A stretch of 64,000 bases of DNA from CAWCUU01 sp963798855 (GTDB lineage Bacteria; Gemmatimonadota; Gemmatimonadetes; Longimicrobiales; RSA9), in contig CAWCUU010000002.1 of assembly GCA_963798855.1 (NCBI GenBank), positions 1,364,001 to 1,428,000 on the forward strand, written 5' to 3'. The position numbers and the translations under genes are program-made. Below are positions 48,490-58,229 of this stretch, piece after piece. The notes under the pieces are model-generated. The model saw only the letters and a list, made by a program, of their open reading frames with translations. It had not been told where the DNA came from and did no database searches. How positions within the stretch are numbered: position 1 is the stretch's first letter; every line of letters begins with the position of its first letter.

Positions 48490-49418
48490 GCCACACCTTC
48501 CATCTCAATGGCGTCAGCCGGCTCTTCGGCCTGCGTCAGCTCCATGAAGGCATCCTCGAGCGACTGGCGGCGCAGCCCGAGGCGGGAGAGGTACACACCG
48601 CGGTCGGCGATGAAGCGGTTGAGCGCGGCGAGGTCGTCATCCTCGAGGGTCACGCGCACGACGTCGCCCTCGGCCTCGACGATTGTCGCGGCCGGGTATC
48701 CGGAGGCGATCGCGGCGAGGGCCGTCGCATCGCCACCGCCGATTTCGGCGACGACGGCCCCGCTGACAATGTCTGCGACGCTGCCCTGCCGGATGATGCG
48801 ACCGCGTCGGATGATCGCGACGTGGGTGCAGGTACGCTCGACCTCGTAGAGCAGGTGGCTGGAGAGGAAGATCGTCTTGCCGCGGGCGGCGAGCTCGCCG
48901 ATGATCTCGCGGATCTCGCGCATCCCTTCGGGGTCCAGCCCATTGGCGGGCTCGTCGAGCACGATCAGCTCCGGGTCTCCGAGCATCGTCGCGGCCACGG
49001 CGAGGCGCTGCTTCATGCCGAGGGAGTAGGTCGAGTAGCGGTCTTTGCGACGCGCCGTAAGGCCGACGAGCTCGAGCGCCTTATCGATGTCGCGACGCCC
49101 GACGCGCTTGACGTTGGCCACTACGCGCAGGTTGTCGAGCCCGCTAAGGTACGGGTAGAAGTTCGGATTCTCGAGGGTCGCTCCGACGCGCTGACGGGCG
49201 CGGTGCAGTCCGCTGCGGCCGCTCAGCCCGAAGAGCCGGATCTCGCCGGCCGTCGGAGTGATGATGCCGAGCAGCATCCCGATCGTGGTCGTCTTGCCGC
49301 TGCCGTTCGGGCCGAGGAAGCCGAAGACCTGGCCGGCCTCGACCGTGAAACCGATGCGATCGACCGCGACCTGCCTCGGGTACCGCTTCGTCAAACCGCG
49401 GGTTTCGATGATGTTCAC
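48486..49418 (-). CDS. ABC transporter ATP-binding protein
   Basis: The 310-residue protein starts at a GTG with GGAGG five bases upstream. Walker A is GPNGSGKTT, the signature motif is YSLGMKQRLAVAATMLG, Walker B is LIVLDEPANGLDPEGM, and the switch histidine is in TIFLSSHLLYEVERTC. A C-terminal extension of about 90 residues (IIRQGSVADIVSGAVV and on) is typical of NatA/CcmA-like ATPases that pair with ABC-2 permeases. It forms an operon with the overlapping downstream permease gene. It drives export or lipid/antibiotic-type resistance; the substrate is unknown. Confidence 0.93.
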   Translation of the reverse strand: MNIIETRGLTKRYPRQVAVDRIGFTVEAGQVFGFLGPNGSGKTTTIGMLLGIITPTAGEIRLFGLSGRSGLHRARQRVGATLENPNFYPYLSGLDNLRVVANVKRVGRRDIDKALELVGLTARRKDRYSTYSLGMKQRLAVAATMLGDPELIVLDEPANGLDPEGMREIREIIGELAARGKTIFLSSHLLYEVERTCTHVAIIRRGRIIRQGSVADIVSGAVVAEIGGGDATALAAIASGYPAATIVEAEGDVVRVTLEDDDLAALNRFIADRGVYLSRLGLRRQSLEDAFMELTQAEEPADAIEMEGVA

Positions 49419-49529
49419 GCAGCCTCCGTTCGAGCGCGTAACGAATCGTCGACTCCTCCTGACGGCGGCGGCGGGCCGCAGGTTTCAGCGGGGGTGTACG
49501 CGCTCGCTGGTCGCGGGTAGCTTGTCGCG

Positions 49530-50066
49530 ATGAGCTACTGCACGATCGCCCGTGGTCACCCTTTCCACGGGCCATACCACGATGAGGAGTACGGCTTCCC
49601 GGCTCGCGACGACGCCACGCTGCTCGAGCGCCTCGCGCTCGAGATTAACCAGGCGGGGCTGTCGTGGCTCACGATCCTGAAGAAGCGTGAGAACTTTCGG
49701 CGAGCGTTCGACGACTTCGACCCGCGCATTGTGGCGGAGTACGGCCAAGCGGAGCGGGCGCGCCTGCTCGCCGACGCCGGCATCGTCCGCAACCGCCTCA
49801 AGGTGGACGCGGTGATCCATAACGCGCGCCGGGTGCTGGAGCTCGGCGTCGAGCACGGCTCGTTCGCCGGCTGGCTGGACGCGCACCATCCGCTTCAGCC
49901 GGAAGCGTGGGCGAAGTTGTTCCGTCGCACGTTCCGCTTCACGGGAGGCGAGATCGTCCGCGAGTTCCTGCTCAGCACGGGGTATCTGCCGGGCGCGCAC
50001 GATCCGGACTGCCCCGTGGCCGTAAGAGTGGCGGCGGAGCGGCCGCCGTGGCTTCGAGCGAAGTGA
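49530..50066 (+). CDS. tag: DNA-3-methyladenine glycosylase I
   Basis: The 178-residue protein has the full set of Tag features. Zinc ligands are Cys4 (MSYC), His17 (PYHDEEYG) and the C-terminal pair His and Cys four residues apart in AHDPDC. The core INQAGLSWLTILKKRENFRRAF matches the region of E. coli Tag that contacts the flipped base, and LLADAGIVRNRLKVDAVIHNAR is the helix-hairpin-helix-like segment. It removes 3-methyladenine from alkylated DNA as the first step of base-excision repair. The gene is divergent from the ABC operon; no ada/alk genes are nearby. Confidence 0.95.
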   Translation: MSYCTIARGHPFHGPYHDEEYGFPARDDATLLERLALEINQAGLSWLTILKKRENFRRAFDDFDPRIVAEYGQAERARLLADAGIVRNRLKVDAVIHNARRVLELGVEHGSFAGWLDAHHPLQPEAWAKLFRRTFRFTGGEIVREFLLSTGYLPGAHDPDCPVAVRVAAERPPWLRAK

Positions 50067-50154
50067 GCGCCGCGAGCCGCGTCGTCCGCCGTGCGCGAGG
50101 GCGCCGCCCGGCCGATGACTTGTGGGGCGGCGTGTTTTCCATCAGGGTAAAGGC

Positions 50155-51801
50155 ATGAAAACGAAGAAGGCTCCGCAGTCGACGGCTTCGGCGGCGCCCG
50201 CCGTCGCCACGTCCGGGACCCTGGCGGCGGGGCGACAGCTCTCGCCGGCGCGGGCGCTCGCGCTGCCGGCCACGTTCACCCTCACGCTGCTGCTGCTCGG
50301 GCTGGTGTTCCGGCGCCTGCCGCCCGTGTACTGGAGCTTTCTCGCCGCGGTGGGGGTGCTGACGGCGTGGACGGGCGTCCTGTACGTCCGGTCGCAGGCG
50401 GCGGGTCGGCAGCTGACGCTCGCGACGGCAGTGCGCAAGCAGCACTGGGTGCAGGCGTGCGCGCAGCTGACCCTGATCCTCTACTGGGGATGGCACGTCC
50501 CGATCGTATACGCGTGGCTGCCGTTCATCTTCGCGCAGTTGATCTTCGCGTATGCGGTCGACAGCCTGCTGAGCTGGTCGAGGAGGGAGACGTACACGCT
50601 GGGCTTCGGGCCCTTCCCGGTCATCTTCAGCATCAACCTCTTCCTGTGGTTCCGGCCGCAGTGGTTCTACCTACAATTCCTGATGATCCTGATCGGCTTC
50701 CTCGCGAAGGAGCTGATCCGCTGGAAGCGGGACGGCCGCTCCGCGCACATCTTCAATCCGTCGTCGTTCCCGCTGGCGTTCTTCTCTCTCGCGCTGATCC
50801 TCACGAAGAGCTCGGACATGACCTTCGGCAGCGTGATCGCGAACACGCTGTTCGATCCACCGCACATCTATCTGGTGATCTTCCTGGTCAGCCTGCCAGG
50901 GATGTTCCTGTTCGGCGTGGCGCGCACGACGCTGCCGGCGGTGCTGACCGCGTACCTGATCGGGCTCGCGTATCTGCACGCCACCGGCACCTACCTGTTC
51001 CTCGACGCGTTCATCCCGGTGCCCGTGTTCCTCGGGATGCACCTGATCGTGACGGACCCGTCCACCTCGCCGCGCAACGACTTGGGGCGCGTCGTGTTCG
51101 GCGTGCTGTACGGGCTGGCGGCGGTGGTGTTGTACGTGGTGCTGACGAGGTTCGGCGTGCCGACGTTCTACGACAAGCTGCTGCCGGTGCCGATCCTGAA
51201 CCTGTCGGTGCGGGCGATCGAGCGGCTTACGACGTGGAAGCCGTCCTTCGGGCCGGCGGCGCCCCGGCTGCTTTCCGCGCTCAGCCCGTCGCGCCTTGCG
51301 GCGGCGCTGTCGCCTCAGGCGCGGGGCGTCGCCTTCGCCGCCGTCTGGACGGTGGTGTTCCTGGGGTTGAGCGCGGGTCGCGCGCTCGGCGATCGGCACC
51401 CGGGCCAGTACCTGCCGTTCTGGAAGAACGCGTGCGCCGCTGGTAGCGATCGCGCGTGCCGCTACGCGTCCTATCTGACGGACACCTACTGCCACAACGG
51501 CTCCGGCTGGGCGTGCAACGAGGTCGGCATCGAGCAGGTGGCACGCGGCGGGCCGGCGCGCGAGCAGTTCGAGAAGGCGTGCCGCCTCGGTTACTCGCCC
51601 GGCTGTGAGAACGCGGCCCGTCCGCTCACGGCGCCCGGGTCCCTCGCCCGATCGGAGCCGCAGCTCGCGGACCTACCGGTCGTGCTGCGGGGGACGAAGC
51701 CGAGGCTGCGCGAGACGGACCCCTCGAAGCTGTACGCTCTCGCCTGCGAGGAGGGCTGGCGAGGCGCGTGCGAGCGGAGCGTGGCCGAGCGAGGGTCGTA
51801 A
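50155..51801 (+). CDS. RnfD/NqrB-like membrane protein with Cys-rich C-x7-C tail
   Basis: The 548-residue protein starts at an ATG after CAGGGTAAAGGC. Residues about 30-420 form nine or ten helices resembling RnfD/NqrB: YLQFLMILIGFLAKELIRW, HIFNPSSFPLAFFSL and LIVTDPSTSPRNDLGRVVFGVLYG, the last like the conserved TDP..SP region of the family. From about residue 422 a soluble tail contains eight cysteines arranged as four C-x7-C pairs (CAAGSDRAC, CHNGSGWAC, CRLGYSPGC, CEEGWRGAC), the spacing of disulfide-linked Sel1-like repeats of the Helicobacter Hcp type. No other Rnf/Nqr subunit is encoded nearby, so it is probably not part of a classical complex. Confidence 0.7.
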   Translation: MKTKKAPQSTASAAPAVATSGTLAAGRQLSPARALALPATFTLTLLLLGLVFRRLPPVYWSFLAAVGVLTAWTGVLYVRSQAAGRQLTLATAVRKQHWVQACAQLTLILYWGWHVPIVYAWLPFIFAQLIFAYAVDSLLSWSRRETYTLGFGPFPVIFSINLFLWFRPQWFYLQFLMILIGFLAKELIRWKRDGRSAHIFNPSSFPLAFFSLALILTKSSDMTFGSVIANTLFDPPHIYLVIFLVSLPGMFLFGVARTTLPAVLTAYLIGLAYLHATGTYLFLDAFIPVPVFLGMHLIVTDPSTSPRNDLGRVVFGVLYGLAAVVLYVVLTRFGVPTFYDKLLPVPILNLSVRAIERLTTWKPSFGPAAPRLLSALSPSRLAAALSPQARGVAFAAVWTVVFLGLSAGRALGDRHPGQYLPFWKNACAAGSDRACRYASYLTDTYCHNGSGWACNEVGIEQVARGGPAREQFEKACRLGYSPGCENAARPLTAPGSLARSEPQLADLPVVLRGTKPRLRETDPSKLYALACEEGWRGACERSVAERGS

Positions 51802-51889
51802 CGAAGCGGGACAGGAGTGGCGGGGAGGCAGCGGTTTCTGCGCTCGACGAGTGAGAGGCCGTATGCCGCCACCCCTGAAGGAGGCCGCG

Positions 51890-52591
51890 ATGCCCCGCTC
51901 CCTCGTACCGATACTCGCCCTGTTCCTCTGCTCGTCGACCGCCCCCCTCAAGGGCCAGGGCTTCCGCCTCGGCGGCGGCCTGAACCTGAGCGACTTCATG
52001 GGAGGCGATGCGGGCACGGTCGACCGAAAGTCGGGCCTGGACCTCGGCGCCTCGATCCCGATCGTGCGCGTCGGAGCGCTGCAGCTGCGGGCGGAGGGGT
52101 ACTACCGCCAGAAGGGCGCCCGCGGCGTCGAGGACTTCCAGCAGGCCGCGATCTCCGGCGAGCCGGTGGAGATCGGCATCGATTACGTCGAGGCGCCGCT
52201 GCTGCTCCGGGCGACGCTGCCGTCGCTCGGCCGCCGCATCTTCCCCTACCTAGAGGGCGGACCTGCCTTCGCGTGGCGTGTCGACTGCGGGATCTCCTAC
52301 GACGCGACCGGCGGCTCGAGCAATCCGAGCTGCGATGACCTGAACGGGGAGAACCTCGAGCAGACGCTGAAGGACTACGAGCAGGGGCTGGTCTTCGGCG
52401 GCGGCATCGATGTTCCCGTGATGAGCTTTGGCTCCGTCAACGTCGACGCCCGCTACACCCACGGACTCAGCCGGCTGGCGGAGAATGGCGACGTCCACAA
52501 CCGGGCGTTCTCCGTGATGCTCGGCTATTCGTTCGGAGTGCCGCACGGCTTCGGCGGCACCGGCGGGCTGCAGCCGGGCGTGCTGCGCTAG
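51890..52591 (+). CDS. outer-membrane beta-barrel (porin-family) protein
   Basis: The 233-residue protein starts at an ATG with GGAGG five bases upstream and has a signal peptide ending APLKGQG. The mature protein alternates short strands: FRLGGGLNLSDFMG, ALQLRAEGYYRQKGAR, VEAPLLLRATLP, IFPYLEGGPAFAW, VNVDARYTHGLSRL and AFSVMLGYSF. This is the pattern of an eight-strand barrel of the 'outer membrane protein beta-barrel' group (IGG...S, YLE.P.L.r, P.Y..GP). Two cysteines (CGISY and SCDD) lie in one extracellular loop and may form a disulfide. Function unknown. Confidence 0.75.
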   Translation: MPRSLVPILALFLCSSTAPLKGQGFRLGGGLNLSDFMGGDAGTVDRKSGLDLGASIPIVRVGALQLRAEGYYRQKGARGVEDFQQAAISGEPVEIGIDYVEAPLLLRATLPSLGRRIFPYLEGGPAFAWRVDCGISYDATGGSSNPSCDDLNGENLEQTLKDYEQGLVFGGGIDVPVMSFGSVNVDARYTHGLSRLAENGDVHNRAFSVMLGYSFGVPHGFGGTGGLQPGVLR

Positions 52592-52703
52592 CAGGAAAAA
52601 GCAGCGCCGCCCTCTCCTTTCCCCTCCGACGCTTCGAGCCCGTACTGCCGGCCCGCACGACCGGGGATGCGTCGGCTCAGGAGCTGGCGGCGCTCTAGAA
52701 TCG

Positions 52704-53210
52704 CTAGCGGGTCGTCCTGTACATCTTGAAGCAGACGCGCTTGCGGTGGTTCGGGATGTCGGCGTCGCTCCACGCGTCCGTCGAGCCCTGCCGAACGAGG
52801 AAGATGCCCAGACAGGTGTCCTGCCAGCCGTTCGCCTGACTGTAGCCGAGCTGGTTGCTGAGCGCCTGCCATGGGATGCTGAAGCTGCCGAGGGTGCGTT
52901 CGCCGCCGTCCAGGGTGGTTCCCGAGGCGCGGAACCATACCGCATCCATGCGGGTCGAGCCGAGCGCGAAGTCGAAGGAGCCCTGCATGACGCCGTTGTT
53001 CCGCACCGCGGCGACGAGCTTCAGCGCGTCCTTGATTCCCACGCTGTCGTCATAGATGCGGTAGGTGTAGACCTCCAGCTCCGGCGGGCTCGGCAGGTTC
53101 ACCTTCGGCTTGGTGCTGATGATCTGCGCCTGCGCCCCAACGGGCAGCAGCAGCCCGATCGCGACAGCAGAAAAACAGAGAGCGCGGGCACTTCGGTGGA
53201 CGGTCTTCAC
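52704..53210 (-). CDS. secreted protein of unknown function
   Basis: The 168-residue protein starts at a GTG with GGAGG five bases upstream. Its signal peptide (ALCFSAVAIGLLLPVGA) ends at AQAQI. The mature part is beta-rich with KVNLPSPPELEVYTYRIYDD, RNNGVMQGSFDFALGSTRMDAVW, and GSFSIPWQALSNQLGYSQANGW; two cysteines (DTCLG and RVCFK) near the C-terminus may pair. The strand pattern is immunoglobulin-like but no family was recognised. It is monocistronic, between the barrel protein gene (convergent) and the kinase gene (divergent). Confidence 0.6.
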   Translation of the reverse strand: MKTVHRSARALCFSAVAIGLLLPVGAQAQIISTKPKVNLPSPPELEVYTYRIYDDSVGIKDALKLVAAVRNNGVMQGSFDFALGSTRMDAVWFRASGTTLDGGERTLGSFSIPWQALSNQLGYSQANGWQDTCLGIFLVRQGSTDAWSDADIPNHRKRVCFKMYRTTR

Positions 53211-53379
53211 GGGAGCCTCCGGCTGAGGGAAAGGTGATCTCACCCCCTGAGAGCGTAAAAGCGAGGCGGATGCCGCCATCCGCCTCCACGGTCCGCGCAC
53301 GGCGGGTTTGGCGGGTGTCGGCGCGATCCTGCGCTCTACAAGGAGAGGGAGGTGCGACGACCGCCGGAGAGGATCGGGA

Positions 53380-56300
53380 ATGCGTTCGTCCGTCGATGCG
53401 ATCTGGGCGCGTTGGGACGAGGTGGACTCGCTGCTGCAGCAGCTGCTGGACCTCGCGCCACCGGAGCGGGAGGCCCGGCTGCAGGTGTCCTGCGCCGACG
53501 ACCCCGAGCTGGAGCGGACGCTCCGGGAGCTGCTCACTGCGAGCGAGAGCGAGGACCCGCTAGCGGAGGGGCTCGGCGGCTCGCTGATGCTGACGGCGCT
53601 CCGGGAGGTCGCCTCGACCGGGGACGGCGAAGGTCCGGACCCGACCCGACCCGACCGGATCGGTCCGTATCGGATTCTGGAGCCGATTGGACGTGGCGGG
53701 ATGGGGTCCGTCTATCTCGCGGTCCGGGACGACCCGGAGTTCCCGCAGCGGGTCGCATTGAAGGTGCTGCGCCGGGGACTCGACACGGAGGACCTGGTGG
53801 CGCGCTTCAGGGCCGAGCGCCAGATCCTGGCTTCGTTGCACCATCCGAGCATTGCGAACGTGTTCGACGCCGGCACGACGGCGGATGGACGGCCGTATCT
53901 CGTGATGGAGCACGTCGGCGGCAGCAGCATCACGAGGCACTGCGATCGGAACCGACTGGACGTGCGGGCGCGGCTGCGGCTCTTCATGGCGGTGACCCGG
54001 GCGGTGGCCCACGCCCACGACAACGGAGTGGTCCACCGTGACCTGAAGCCGTCGAACATCCTGGTCACCGACGAAGAGCAGCACGTGAAGCTGCTCGACT
54101 TCGGCATCGCGAAGATCCTCGACCAGGCGGAGCTCGCCGGTGGCTACCCGGCGACCTGCCCCGAAGTGCGCCCGATGACTCCGGCGATCGCGAGTCCCGA
54201 GCAGATCCTCGGACGGGAGGTGACGGAGCGCTCCGACGTCTATCAGCTCGGGCTGCTGCTCTACGAGCTGCTGACCGGGCGGCGTCCGTTCGAAGGGCTG
54301 TCGCGCCAGCAGTACGCGGCGGTGATCGACACTCACGATCCGGAGCCGCCGAGCCGGGTGGTCCGACCCAATGCGGCGGCGGCACGGGCCACGGACATTG
54401 GCACGCTCAGGGGCTCGATCCGGGGCGACCTCAATGCGATCGTGCTCCGCGCGCTGAGGCGCGACCCGCAGGAGCGCTATCCGGACGTCCGAAGCCTCCA
54501 CGAGGATCTCGTCCGCCACCTGGATGGAGCGCCGGTGGCCGCGTTACGCGACGTCGCGGTGTGGCGACGCAGGAAGGTCCTGCGTGGCGGCCGGCGGATC
54601 GCGATTGCGGCGGCGCTCGTCGTGGCGGGCACGCTCGCTCTGCGCGCGTGGTCGCGACCGGTTCCTCCCCGACCGGAACCGGTTCACTGGCTGGCGATCG
54701 CCCCGATCGCGGATCGGACCGGGCCACACGCGAGTGGTCTCGCGACGCAGCTTTCGCAGCTGCTGGCGACGAACCTGGCGCGCTCCCCGGCGATCCAGGT
54801 CGTCTCGCTGCATTCGCAGCGGGTCGACGGTCGCCCGGGCGATGGGCAGCGGCTCGCCGACGAGGCGCGGCTGGCAGGAGCTCAGGAGGTGCTCACCGGC
54901 AGCGTGCGCTATCTCGAAGGGAATCGGCTGCGCCTCGAGCTCCGGCGCGTCGACCTGGGCTCCGGTCGGCTGACCTCTCGCTACGATGTCGACGGCGCCA
55001 ATGCGTTCGCGCTGGTGGACAGCGCGACCACGCTGCTGCTCGGCGCGTTCGGCCTCCCCGCGCCGCCGGGCGGTGTCGCGAGCATCACGACCTCGTCCCT
55101 GATCGGCTACCGCTTCTACGAGGAGGGGCTGCGGAGCTTCTACGGCGGCGACTATCGCGCCGCGTATCGGCTGTTCACCGTCGCTCTCGACGAGGACTCG
55201 ACCTTCGCGATGGCGGCCTACCACAGGGCGCTGACGAACCGCGGCATCGACGAGGCGGCCTTCCGGGGGGACCTCGGCCGGGCCAGGCGCTTCGCGGGGC
55301 GCGCCTCGGAGCGCGAGCGCCTGCTGATCCTGAACGCCTGGGCGCTCGAGAATGGACGAGCCGCGCAAGCTCGCGCTCGCCGACTCGCTCGTCCTGCGCT
55401 ACCCCGCCGAGCCTGATGGACATCTGTTCGTCGGCAAGGCCCGGTTGTCGAGCGGCGACTTTCTCGGCGCGCTGCCGCCGCTCCGCCGCGTGTTCCGGAT
55501 GGACTCCGCCAAGATCGGAGACGATCCGATCTGCCGTGCCTGCGACGCACTGGGCAGCATGATCGCCGCGTACCTGCTCGCGGACTCGATGTGGGCGGCC
55601 GAGCGCGAGGCACGGCGCTGGGTCGCGCTGCAGCGCGGATCGGCTCGGGCGTGGCGCTCGCTCGCCACGACGCTCGAGTATCAGGATCGCACGGAGGAGG
55701 CCCTCGCCGCGCGCAGCCTGGCGGCTTCGCTGGGATCGGAGAACCCGCGCGACGCGGTATACGGCGCCGTGCTGGCGCTGCGCATCGGTGACTTCCGGCG
55801 CGCGGATCAGCTGCTCGCCGAGCTCGAGGGAGTGACCGATCCGCTGGTGCGGCAGAACGTGCTCTGGTACAGGACCCTCAGCAGCCGTTACCAGGGTCGC
55901 TTCGATGCCGCACTCGAGAGCGCAGTGCGCTACCGCGATATCGTCGCGAGCGCGGCGGTGGCCGGGCACCCGCCGCTGTGGGCACCGGTGCTGCAGGCGC
56001 AGGTGCTGGAGGAGATGGGCAAGGCACGGGAAGCGGCTGCGCTCTGGCGGCAGATCGCGTCGCCGCCGTACGAGCCGGACTCTCCCTCCAGGAGCGCGCG
56101 TCATCGGGCGTGGACGCTGACCCAGGCCGCGGCCGCGTACGCCGCCGCGGGCGACACGGCCGTGCTGGCGGGGCTCGCGGATACGATCCAGGCGCTAGGA
56201 AGTCAGAGCTCGTACGGCCGCGACCCGCGGCTCCACCACTTCGTTCGGGGCCTGTTGCTCGCCGCTCGCGGCGATACCGCGTCGGCGGCCGCGGCGTACC

Positions 56301-56557
56301 GTCGCGCCGTCTTCTCGCTCACCCAGGGGTACGGCCGGATCAACCTGGAGCTGGGCCGCGCCCTGCTCGCCCTCGGTCGTCCGGCCGAGGCGATTCCGGT
56401 GCTGCGGGGCGTGCTGAGCGGGCCGCTCGACGCTGGCAACCTCTACGTGAACCGGCGCGACGTCCATGCGCTGCTCACGCGCGCATACCTCTCCGCGGGC
56501 TCGCCGGACAGCGCGCAGATAAACGCCGATTGGGTGCGGCGGGCGCTCGGTCGCTGA
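53380..56557 (+). CDS. serine/threonine protein kinase with TPR-type sensor region, interrupted by a frameshift
   Basis: The ATG at 53380 follows AGAGG at seven bases. The protein has about 1058 residues in two frames. Residues about 97-380 are a PknB-type kinase: GRGGMGSVY (104-112), VALKVL with Lys128, HRDLKPSNILV, DFGIAKIL and ASPEQILGREVTERSDVYQLG. A transmembrane helix (RIAIAAALVVAGTLAL) follows, then a periplasmic FlgO/TolB-N-like domain (WLAIAPIADRTGPHASGLATQL to LLLGAFGLP) and a long TPR-like region (YEEGLRSFYGGDYRAAYRLF and on). Near 55354 an extra G shifts the frame: AWALEN should continue DEPRKLALADSLVLRYP, which is found in the next frame. It is an inner-membrane signalling kinase; the stimulus is unknown. 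Confidence 0.85.
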
Positions 56558-56566
56558 ACCGATGTC

Positions 56567-58217
56567 TCAGGCCGGACCGGATGCGGCGCCCCGCTCATGG
56601 GCGGCGTGTTCCTCCGCCAGCGCCCGCCGCTCCTCCTCCAGCAGCACGCGCCGGAGGATCTTGCCGGAGGCGGACTTCGGGATCGAGTCGCGGAACTCGA
56701 GCGCGCGCACCTTCTTGTACGGCGCGACCCGCTCGGCGACCCAGTCGAGCAGGACGCCGCGCTCGATCGGGCGCCGAAGCACGACGAAAGCCTTGGGGAT
56801 CTCACCCGCCATCGGGTCGGGTCGTCCGATCACGGCGGCGTCCACGACGTCGGGGTGGGAGAGAAGCACGGCCTCGAGCTCGGCCGGAGCGACCTGCATC
56901 CCCTTGTACTTGATCAGCTCCTTGGCGCGATCGACGATGTAGAGGTAGCCGTCGTCATCGGCGTGGCCGATGTCGCCGGTGCGCAGCCAGCCATCGGGGG
57001 TCAGCATGCGCGCCGTCGCCTCCGGCTGGTTCAGGTAGCCCAGCATGACCTGTGGCCCCCGTATCCACACCTCTCCGTCCTCGCCTGGCGGCTTCGGCTC
57101 TCCCGATCCGAGGTCCACGATCATGAACTCGGTATTCGGCACGGCGAGCCCCGCCGAAGCGACCCGCAGCCGTGAGGGGTCGGGCGCATTGCAGTGCGTG
57201 CCGGGGCTCGTCTCCGTGAGCCCGTATCCCTGGCCGACGATGCAGCCGAGGCGGGACGCGCACGTCCGGGCCAGCTCCTCGCCGAGCGGGGCCGCGCCGG
57301 AGTTGATCCAGCGCAGGGCGGACAGATCGAAGCGGTCCACGGCCGGGTGCTTGGCGAGCGCGAGGATGATGGGTGGAACCAGGAACGCGACGGTGACGCG
57401 GTAGCGCTCGAGCGTCGCGAGGAACGCCTCCAGATCGAAGCGTGGCATGGTCACGACGGTGCCGCCGGACCTCAGGACGCTGCCCATGACGACGGTCATG
57501 CCGTAGATGTGGAAGAAGGGCAGGATGCCGATGCAGACGTCGTCGTCCCGCAGCACCGAGACCGCGAGCATCTGCGCCATGTTGGCGACCAGGTTCCGGT
57601 GCGTCAGCATGACGCCCTTGGGGAGGCCGGTCGTGCCGCTCGAGTAGGGCAGCGCCACGAGGGCGCTGGCGAGGTCGAGCGCCGGCTCCGCGCGCGCGGA
57701 AGATCGATCGGTCGCCGGATCGCGGCCGGCTCCCGCCGCCGGCTCCCGCAGCAATGTCTCGAACGGCGTCGCGCCCAATGCCTCGCCGAGCGTGAAGATC
57801 TCCTCGACCGCCGTTCCCTCCGTGGCTCTCATCGCCTTCTCGAGCAGAGGCGGGATGGTGACGAGAAAGCGCGCGCCGGAGTCACGAAGCTGGCGCGAGA
57901 GCTCCTCCGCGGTGCTGATCGGATTCGACGTGGTGTTCACGCCGCCGGCGGCGGCCACGGCGCAGAAGACGACGGCGTACTCCGGCATGTTCGGCGCATC
58001 GATCGCGACGACGTCGCCGGGGCGCAGCCCGCGCTCCACGAGACCGGCGGCGGCCGCGGGGACCGCGCTGGCGAGCCCACCATAGGTCAGAGTGCGGCCG
58101 CTCGGGCCGTCGATCAGCGCCGGCTTCTCGTCGCGCTCCGTCGCGTGCTCGAGCACGTATCGGTCGAAGCGGGCTATCCGGGATCTCGACATCCGGATAG
58201 GGGCTGCGGAAGATCAT
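56567..58217 (-). CDS. AMP-dependent acyl-CoA ligase (4-coumarate:CoA ligase-like), interrupted by a frameshift near its start
   Basis: The gene encodes about 549 residues. The natural N-terminus IFRSPYPDVEIPDSPL (ATG at 58217) is out of frame with the rest; near 58167 one A (T on the coding strand) is missing, after which FDRYVLEHATERDEKPALIDG follows. The shorter ATG-started reading from 58192 is an artefact of this break. Family motifs are clear: LPYSSGTTGLPKGV (P-loop), GYGLTETSPG, GEDGEVWIRGPQVMLGYLN, TGDIGHADDDGYLYIVDRAKE, KYKGMQVAPAELE and the catalytic lysine in PKSASGKILRR. It activates a carboxylic acid to its CoA thioester through an adenylate. It is the last gene of an operon with MoaD-like and ornithine-cyclodeaminase-like genes. 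Confidence 0.9.
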
Positions 58218-58229
58218 CGCCGTCCTCGC

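Noticed and set aside
56567..58192. Acyl-CoA ligase start at the ATG at 58192
   Set aside because: The N-terminal residues from that ATG do not match the family, whereas the conserved N-terminus lies upstream in another frame from 58217.
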